A stretch of DNA of 11,943 bases, taken from Agathobacter sp. Its GTDB lineage: Bacteria; Bacillota_A; Clostridia; Lachnospirales; Lachnospiraceae. Positions 7,237 to 11,943 of the stretch are shown here, piece after piece. The notes beneath the pieces were generated by a model. That model was not told the DNA's origin, searched no databases, and was given only the letters and a program-made list of their open reading frames with translations. The stretch lies in contig JAGBEZ010000018.1 in assembly GCA_017936725.1 (NCBI GenBank), forward strand, positions 1-11,943, written 5' to 3'. Position 1 is the stretch's first letter, and each line of letters opens with the position of its first letter. A program made the translations under genes and the position numbers.

Positions 7237-8001
7237 ATGACAAGAGTAATTATGAATGGTTGTAATGGAAAAATGGGACAATGTATCACCAATATCTGCA
7301 AAGATGACCCAGAAATTTCTATCGTAGCCGGAATAGATGTATACCAGGAAATAGAAAACGAATATCCTGTATTTGCTTCTTTGAAAGATTGTGACGTAGA
7401 AGCGGACGTAATCATTGATTTTTCAAACGCAAATGCAGTAGATGAACTATTGGATTATTGTGAAGAAAAAGAAATGCCAGTGGTACTTTGTACGACAGGT
7501 CTTTCGGAAGCACAGATTGCCAGAGTATCTCAGGTGAGTCAGAGCACAGCGGTATTAAAATCTGCAAATATGTCATTGGGTATCAATACTTTGATGGAAC
7601 TTTTACGAAAAGCAGCTTTGGTATTTGCACCAGCGGGCTTTGATATGGAAATTGTAGAAAAGCACCATAACTTAAAGGTAGATGCGCCAAGCGGAACGGC
7701 GCTTGCATTAGCAGATTCCATGAACGATGCGTTAGAAAACGCATATACTTACAAGTACGACCGCAGCCAGGAACGTGTAAGACGTGATAAACACGAAATT
7801 GGTATTGCGGCGGTTCGTGGTGGCACGATTGTAGGTGAGCACGAAGTGATTTTTGCCGGACAGGACGAAGTCATTGAATTTAAGCATACGGCATATTCGA
7901 AAGCAGTATTTGCAAAAGGGGCGGTTGAAGCCGCAAAATTCTTAAACGGCAAGCCAGCCGGTTTCTACGGGATGGCAGACGTTATTGCTGCAAAAAATTA
8001 A
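7237..8001 (+). CDS. dapB: 4-hydroxy-tetrahydrodipicolinate reductase
   Basis: The 254-residue cytoplasmic enzyme uses NAD(P)H to reduce the DapA product to tetrahydrodipicolinate, which feeds lysine and peptidoglycan DAP. The N-terminal Rossmann motif is NGCNGKMGQ (7-15), CTTG is at 85-88, and the signature EKHHNLKVDAPSGTAL (141-156) holds the catalytic H143/H144 and K147. RGG at 194-196 and the C-terminal YGMADVI are also typical. The length fits the short clostridial form. The start is uncertain: the ATG at 7237 gives the usual MTRVIMNG start and has GGTGA at 7227-7231, whereas a GTG at 7228 would add three residues (MKN) behind only a weak AAAGAG. No terminator separates it from dapA, so both should share the lysine riboswitch. 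Confidence 0.94.
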   Translation: MTRVIMNGCNGKMGQCITNICKDDPEISIVAGIDVYQEIENEYPVFASLKDCDVEADVIIDFSNANAVDELLDYCEEKEMPVVLCTTGLSEAQIARVSQVSQSTAVLKSANMSLGINTLMELLRKAALVFAPAGFDMEIVEKHHNLKVDAPSGTALALADSMNDALENAYTYKYDRSQERVRRDKHEIGIAAVRGGTIVGEHEVIFAGQDEVIEFKHTAYSKAVFAKGAVEAAKFLNGKPAGFYGMADVIAAKN

Positions 8002-8015
8002 TATAGGAATATATA

Positions 8016-8065
8016 TTTTGGGGCTGAGGCTTTTCGTAAAAATTAGAAAAACCTTGGCCCCAAAA
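8016..8065. repeat. Long imperfect hairpin (inverted repeat) after dapB, possible terminator
   Basis: TTTTGGGGCTGAGG (8016-8029) pairs with CCTTGGCCCCAAAA (8052-8065), including two G-T wobbles. After one C-A mismatch, TTTTC (8031-8035) pairs with GAAAA (8046-8050), closing a 10-nt loop. That is 19 pairs out of 20 positions. It begins 14 nt after the dapB stop. It lacks a T-tract right after the right arm (CGCATTTT follows), so it is not a textbook intrinsic terminator, though it may end or stabilise the dapAB transcript. Confidence 0.6.
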
Positions 8066-8103
8066 CGCATTTTAAAGTCAAGCGTCAATATGCTGAAAAA
8101 ACT

Positions 8104-8121
8104 TTGTTAATTGTTTGTCAA
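8104..8121. promoter_or_regulatory. Possible Rex-like redox operator upstream of ech
   Basis: The 18 bases TTGTTAA-TTGT-TTGTCAA match 12 of the 14 defined positions of the clostridial Rex pattern TTGTTAAnnnnTTAACAA. The left half is perfect and the right half has two mismatches. Rex senses the NADH/NAD+ ratio and often controls hydrogen and fermentation genes. It sits about 20 bp upstream of the best -35 of the ech operon and over a weaker second promoter match (TTGTTA at 8104, TACAAT at 8126). The area is AT-rich, so chance similarity is a real possibility. Confidence 0.25.
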
Positions 8122-8138
8122 TTTGTACAATTTAGGAC

Positions 8139-8167
8139 TTGAAATTATATAGAAAAAGGGCTAGAAT
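8139..8167 (+). promoter_or_regulatory. Sigma-70 promoter of the ech operon
   Basis: TTGAAA (8139-8144) and TAGAAT (8162-8167) are separated by exactly 17 nt, with one mismatch to consensus in each hexamer. Transcription would start near 8174, giving a leader of about 64 nt rich in A and T with a direct repeat of TTTATAAA. The rest of the 236-nt dapB-echA gap holds the hairpin at 8016-8065 and the possible operator at 8104-8121; I see no gene in it. Confidence 0.65.
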
Positions 8168-8237
8168 GTTAGTCGGCTAAATGCCTTTATAAAACTTTTA
8201 TAAATATTTAATAAAATAGAAAGAGGAGAGAAGATTT

Positions 8238-10151
8238 ATGTGGATGATACCTTTCTTAATCTGTTTTCCATTAGTGGTAGCAGCACTTATGTTTGCAATC
8301 CGTAATGAAAAAATTCGTGGTATCGTTGCTTACATTGGTGCAGGCACCATTATGGCAGTGACAGGAATTTTTGCAGTACAGTGGTTCGCACAGGGCGCAC
8401 CTACGAAGGAATTCTATTATCACACCCACACAATTGATATGATTATGTTGGGTGGAGTATGGCTTTTAATGTTTGTGATTACATACTTAAGCTTTAAGTA
8501 TAAAAAACACATCATCAGCCTTTTATCAATTGTTCCAACATTACTGATTACATACATGGAGCTTTTTGGGCCAGAAATGGCTGAAATTGCTCATATCCGT
8601 GTAGATAGATTATCTATGCTGATGTGTATTATTATCGGTGTAATCGGAAGCTTGATCGTTATTTATTCAGTAGGATATATGCATGGATACCATCGTTTGC
8701 ATACGGAATATGAAGATAGAAGCCATTATTTCTTTATGCTTTTATTCATTTTCTTAGGTGCGATGTTTGGTTTCGTTTTATCCGAAAGTTTACTTTGGAT
8801 TGACCTTTTCTGGGAAATGACAAGTGTATGCTCTTTCCTTTTGATTGGTTATACCAGAACAAAGGAAGCGATCAACAATTCCTTCCGTGCTCTTTGGATG
8901 AACCTTTTAGGTGGTGTAGGCGTAGTTGTAGCGATTATGTACACAGGCTACACAACTGGAAGTCTTTCTTTCCACAATTTAATTGAACTTGGCACAAAAG
9001 GAAGTGCTGCAGCAGTGATTCCAGTAGCGTTGCTTGCAGTAGCGGCACTTACAAAAGCTGCTCAGATGCCATTCTCTACATGGCTTATGGGAGCGATGGT
9101 AGCACCAACACCATCTTCTGCTCTTTTACATAGTGCGACAATGGTTAAAGCTGGTATTTATGTATTATTCCGTTTAGCGCCTGCTATGAGCGGCACACAG
9201 ACAGGTATGCTCATCAGCTTTATCGGTGGTTTCACATTCTTTGCGGCATCAATCATGGCGATTGCACAGACCGATGCGAAGAAAGTACTTGCTTTATCAA
9301 CCGTTTCTAACTTAGGACTTATGGTTGCTTGTGCGGGTGTAGGTACAGCAGAAACACTTTGGGCAGGTATTTTCCTTATGATGTTCCATGCGATTTCAAA
9401 AGCACTTTTGTTCCAGAACGTAGGTGCTACAGAAAATGCGCTTCATAGCCGTGATATCGAGTCTATGCACGGACTTATTTTCCGTTTGCCAAAACTCGGT
9501 GCGTTTATGTTCATCGGTATTGCAGGTATGTTCCTTGCTCCATTTGGTATGTTAATTTCAAAATGGTCAGCACTTAAGGCATCTGTAGATATGGGCAATA
9601 TTTTACTTGTACTCTTTATCGTATATGGTTCTGCTACAACAATGTTCTACTGGACCAAATGGATGAGCAAAATCATCTCTTATACAGATACAGAAATCAA
9701 AGTTACAGATATTACAAAGAAAGATGAAAGCCTTTCTCTTTTCGTACATGCAGGACTTATGATTGCACTTTGCTTGTTGTTCCCATTACTTTCTACGGTA
9801 TATGTAGAACCACTTCTTACAGAAGTGTTTGGTGTATCAACAGCAGTACTTCCACAGGCAGTATTGTTCTTATTGATTGCGATTGTATGCTTTATCTTTA
9901 TCGCACCACTTATGGCATTCCGCTATGCACATACCACAAAGGTAAGACAGTTGAAGTCATACATGAACGGTATCAACGTAGGAAACAACAAAGAGTTTAT
10001 TGACTCTATGGGCGAAAAGAAACATCTCTTTATGTCAAACTGGTACTTTGCACACAGCATTGGACAGCGTAAGCTTATGAAACCATGTATTTTTGTGACA
10101 GCAGCATTTTTGATTGTTATGTTATGTTTAATCGTAGGAGGTGCGTTATAA
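8238..10151 (+). CDS. echA: Energy-converting hydrogenase subunit A (EchA; NuoL/Mrp-like ion-pumping membrane subunit)
   Basis: This 637-residue polytopic membrane protein is an antiporter-like subunit of the complex I / group 4 hydrogenase family. It would form the ion-translocating part of the complex. Key charged residues sit in hydrophobic segments as in NuoL: E193 in LFWEMTSVCSFLLIGY, K273 in ALTKAAQMPFSTWL, H298 and K304 in SALLHSATMVKAG, H384 and K388 in MMFHAISKALLF, and K442 near the second half-channel. Hydrophobic segments run from residue 3 to about 560. A polar stretch (about 562-613, containing YMNGINVGNN and SNWYFAH) and one last membrane helix (616-636) follow, as in EchA. GAGGAG at 8223-8228 is 9 nt before the ATG. 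The next gene starts 1 bp after its stop. NuoL-like subunits of Mrp or Nuo are alternatives, but the downstream gene order favours Ech. Confidence 0.87.
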   Translation: MWMIPFLICFPLVVAALMFAIRNEKIRGIVAYIGAGTIMAVTGIFAVQWFAQGAPTKEFYYHTHTIDMIMLGGVWLLMFVITYLSFKYKKHIISLLSIVPTLLITYMELFGPEMAEIAHIRVDRLSMLMCIIIGVIGSLIVIYSVGYMHGYHRLHTEYEDRSHYFFMLLFIFLGAMFGFVLSESLLWIDLFWEMTSVCSFLLIGYTRTKEAINNSFRALWMNLLGGVGVVVAIMYTGYTTGSLSFHNLIELGTKGSAAAVIPVALLAVAALTKAAQMPFSTWLMGAMVAPTPSSALLHSATMVKAGIYVLFRLAPAMSGTQTGMLISFIGGFTFFAASIMAIAQTDAKKVLALSTVSNLGLMVACAGVGTAETLWAGIFLMMFHAISKALLFQNVGATENALHSRDIESMHGLIFRLPKLGAFMFIGIAGMFLAPFGMLISKWSALKASVDMGNILLVLFIVYGSATTMFYWTKWMSKIISYTDTEIKVTDITKKDESLSLFVHAGLMIALCLLFPLLSTVYVEPLLTEVFGVSTAVLPQAVLFLLIAIVCFIFIAPLMAFRYAHTTKVRQLKSYMNGINVGNNKEFIDSMGEKKHLFMSNWYFAHSIGQRKLMKPCIFVTAAFLIVMLCLIVGGAL

Positions 10152-10152
10152 A

Positions 10153-11013
10153 ATGATTAGAGTTATTTGTATTTTAGCTTTCCTTATTTTGGCACCAATC
10201 CTTGGTGGACTTTTAAGCGGTCTTGATAGAAAAATCTCCGCTCGTATGCAGGGACGTATCGGACCTAGTATTTTACAGCCATTTTATGATGTACAGAAAT
10301 TATTATCTAAGCAGTTTATCGTAGTAAACTACGCACAGATTTTCCTTGTAGTATCATTTTTGGCAACCGTAGTATTTACAGGATGTATGTTCTTTGGTGG
10401 AAGCGACATTTTACTTTGTTTCTTCTTACTCTCTACAGGAGCAACCTTCCTTATTTTCGCAGCATGTATTACGAACTCACCATACTCAAACATTGGTGCT
10501 TCTCGTGAATTGTTCCAGATGCTTTGCTACGAACCAGCCGTACTTTTAGCATGTATCGGTTTTTACCTTGCAACAGAATCCTTCAACGTATCTGATATCA
10601 TCCAGGCGGATATGCCTGCAATTATCAAGACACCAGGTTTCTTTGTAGCATTTGTATTTATCCTTACAATTAAATTACGTAAATCACCATTCGACCTTAG
10701 TGCATCTCACCATCCACATCAGGAATTGGTAAAAGGTATCACAACAGATATGGGTGCTCAGACACTTGCACTCTATGAAATCGCTGAATGGTATGAACAC
10801 GTATTCTTAATGGGATTTGTAGGATTGTTCTTCGTATGGGACAACCCACTTAGCTACTTGCTTGCTGTTGTTGCGATTTTGGCTACTTATTTCTTAGAAA
10901 TCTTAATCGACAACACATCTGCTCGTGTAAAATGGCATACGATGTTTAAACTTGCTTGGGGTGTGACTATCCTCGTAGCTGGCGTAAACTTAATCATTTT
11001 GATGGTAATCTAG
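10153..11013 (+). CDS. echB: Energy-converting hydrogenase subunit B (EchB; NuoH-like membrane subunit)
   Basis: The 286-residue membrane protein is homologous to NuoH, which anchors the soluble electron-transfer arm to the ion pump. Hallmarks are DRKISARMQGRIGP (25-38), with the conserved RxQxRxGP, followed by LQPFYDVQKLLSK, and a cytoplasmic loop LRKSPFDLSASHH through HQELVKG (175-195), like the PFDL...ELV loop of NuoH. Other charged membrane-region residues include E119 and E127. About seven to eight hydrophobic segments are visible. AGGAGGTG at 10136-10143, within the end of echA, is 9 nt from the ATG at 10153. A GTG at 10141 in the same frame falls inside that ribosome binding site and is rejected as a start. 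Tight spacing to echA and echC supports one operon. Confidence 0.89.
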   Translation: MIRVICILAFLILAPILGGLLSGLDRKISARMQGRIGPSILQPFYDVQKLLSKQFIVVNYAQIFLVVSFLATVVFTGCMFFGGSDILLCFFLLSTGATFLIFAACITNSPYSNIGASRELFQMLCYEPAVLLACIGFYLATESFNVSDIIQADMPAIIKTPGFFVAFVFILTIKLRKSPFDLSASHHPHQELVKGITTDMGAQTLALYEIAEWYEHVFLMGFVGLFFVWDNPLSYLLAVVAILATYFLEILIDNTSARVKWHTMFKLAWGVTILVAGVNLIILMVI

Positions 11014-11029
11014 AAAGGAAGATAGTGAT

Positions 11030-11512
11030 ATGGGAAATGTAAAAAGATCTCCTTGGCTTCTCCATTATGATGGATCAAGCTGTAACGGATGTGATATAGA
11101 AGTTTTAGCTTGCCTTACTCCTGTATATGATGCAGAACGTTTCGGTATCATCAACACAGGTGACCCAATGCAGGCAGATATCTTCCTGATTACAGGAGGA
11201 ATCAACAAATCAAACCAGGAAGTTGTAAGACAGCTTTACAACCAGATGCCTAGACCAAAGGTAGTTGTAGCCGTAGGTGTTTGTGCATGTACTGGTGGTG
11301 TATTTAAAGATTGTTACAATATTATCGGTGGTGCAGACACAACAATTCCTGTTGATATTTATGTACCAGGCTGTGCGGCTAGACCACAGGCGATTATCGA
11401 TGGTATCGTAAAAGCGATTGATTTATGGCAGAAGAAAGCAAATGACCCTGAATATGTTCATGCAATGTATGAATCTCAGGAAGAAAAAGAGGAGAAGGAG
11501 GAACAGAAGTAA
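11030..11512 (+). CDS. echC: Energy-converting hydrogenase small subunit (EchC; NuoB-like, [4Fe-4S])
   Basis: The 160-residue protein is the NuoB/hydrogenase small-subunit homologue that holds the proximal [4Fe-4S] cluster passing electrons to the large subunit. The expected ligands are C18 and C21 in SSCNGCDIE, C85 in GVCACTGG and C115 in VPGCAARP. The CxxC spacing is that of hydrogenase small subunits rather than the adjacent CC pair of NuoB in complex I, which supports a hydrogenase-type complex. Additional cysteines are C28, C87 and C95. The extreme C-terminus (about 148-160) is a highly charged Glu/Lys stretch with no expected cofactor role; its codons also contain purine-rich ribosome-binding sequence for echD. 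AAAGGA at 11014-11019 is 10 nt before the ATG, 16 bp after echB. Confidence 0.91.
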   Translation: MGNVKRSPWLLHYDGSSCNGCDIEVLACLTPVYDAERFGIINTGDPMQADIFLITGGINKSNQEVVRQLYNQMPRPKVVVAVGVCACTGGVFKDCYNIIGGADTTIPVDIYVPGCAARPQAIIDGIVKAIDLWQKKANDPEYVHAMYESQEEKEEKEEQK

Positions 11513-11874
11513 TGGCAGAAATTAAAAATCCAGCACACGTTTTAGTGGAAATTACTCCAGACGAATTACTCGGTGAAGTAATGAAATTCAAAAACTTAAA
11601 ACTTCGTCTTTCTCAGATTTGCTGTGCTTACTCAAATGAAAAGATCGAACTTAGTTATTCCTTTGCAAACGATGACACAAACGAATATACAAATCTTCGT
11701 CTTGTTATCGACAAGGATACAGAGGTTTGCAGTATTACAGAGTTTTATCCATACGCATTCCTCTACGAAAATGAAATGAAAGAATTATTTGGTGTAAACA
11801 TTCAGATGATTAACCTTGATTACAATCAGAAATTATATCGTCTCAAAGATGAAACACCATTTATCAACAAGTAG
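11512..11874 (+). CDS. echD: Energy-converting hydrogenase subunit D (EchD; NuoC-like 30 kDa-type)
   Basis: This 120-residue soluble protein matches the NuoC/30-kDa-subunit fold in reduced form. The recognisable part is ITEFYPYAFLYENEMKELFG (75-94), which corresponds to the conserved NuoC segment ending in E-x-x-D/E-LFG. The N-terminal part is poorly conserved. It is much shorter than complex I NuoC and fits the compact EchD of Ech hydrogenases. It has no cofactor motif and probably has a structural role in the soluble arm. Its ATG shares one base with the echC stop (TAATG), and AAGGAGG lies about 10 nt upstream within echC, so translation is likely coupled. Confidence 0.82.
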   Translation: MAEIKNPAHVLVEITPDELLGEVMKFKNLKLRLSQICCAYSNEKIELSYSFANDDTNEYTNLRLVIDKDTEVCSITEFYPYAFLYENEMKELFGVNIQMINLDYNQKLYRLKDETPFINK

Positions 11875-11886
11875 GAGGTAGGAGAG

Positions 11887-11943
11887 ATGGCAAAACAGAG
11901 TATTATTCCTTTTGGACCTCAGCAGCCAGTTCTTCCAGAACCA
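11887..11943 (+). CDS. echE: Energy-converting hydrogenase large subunit (EchE; NuoD-like), 5' end only
   Basis: Only 19 codons are present before the window ends. IPFGPQQPVLPEP resembles the start of EchE and other group 4 hydrogenase large subunits and NuoD-type proteins, which begin with an IPFGPQHP-like motif. The large subunit would carry the Ni-Fe site where protons are reduced to H2. The two CxxC motifs that bind nickel are outside the window, so catalytic competence cannot be judged. The ribosome binding site TAGGAGG (11872-11878) includes the echD stop codon and is 8 nt before the ATG. Confidence 0.8.
   Translation, partial: MAKQSIIPFGPQQPVLPEP

Noticed and set aside
7041..7415. Minus-strand open frame of 124 codons across the dapA-dapB junction
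   Set aside because: It overlaps two clear plus-strand genes, lacks recognisable motifs and is cysteine/serine-rich, like an antisense shadow; no ribosome binding site supports it.
10141..10152. GTG start for echB at 10141
   Set aside because: The codon lies inside the AGGAGGTG ribosome binding site; the ATG at 10153 has normal spacing.

Overview
The window reads as a typical low-GC Clostridia chromosome segment. I would place it in or near the Lachnospiraceae, from gene order (hemZ-hisS-aspS), strong AGGAGG-type ribosome binding sites, codon use and the Ech-type membrane complex; genus cannot be told from the sequence alone. Every gene supported here is on the + strand, and nothing looks like a mobile element, CRISPR array, tRNA or rRNA.

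Layout. (1) Positions 1-4685: the last codons of a probable metallo-beta-lactamase-fold hydrolase, then hemZ (radical SAM protein), hisS and aspS. They are packed with a 4-bp overlap, a 10-bp overlap and a 15-bp gap, as one operon that ends at a hairpin terminator just after aspS. (2) 4811-5431: a protein built from two tandem single-stranded-DNA-binding (OB-fold) repeats. (3) 5505-5990: a short ATP:cob(I)alamin adenosyltransferase. (4) 5991-8001: a lysine-responsive diaminopimelate unit. A near-consensus promoter drives a complete lysine riboswitch, an intrinsic terminator, and then dapA and dapB, the first two enzymes of the dedicated lysine/DAP branch. (5) 8002-8237: an intergenic region with a long hairpin, a good promoter and a possible Rex-like redox operator. 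(6) 8238-11943: genes for a six-subunit-type energy-converting (Ech, group 4) hydrogenase in the order echA-echB-echC-echD-echE; echE is cut off after 19 codons.

How the genes work together. dapA and dapB turn aspartate semialdehyde and pyruvate toward DAP for lysine and peptidoglycan, and the riboswitch shuts them off when lysine is plentiful. The Ech proteins would form a membrane ion pump (EchA, EchB) joined to a soluble arm (EchC, EchD, EchE) that couples reduced ferredoxin to H2 formation, which fits a fermentative anaerobe. The Ni-Fe site lies beyond the window, so hydrogenase activity is inferred from the subunit set and gene order.

The parts most worth a second look are the tandem-OB SSB-like protein without an SSB acidic tail, the mutually exclusive helices of the lysine riboswitch expression platform, the possible redox operator upstream of ech, the unlabelled 50-nt hairpin after dapB, the eukaryote-like motif 2 of HisRS, and the unknown substrate of HemZ. 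I did not find a clearly new multi-gene system.
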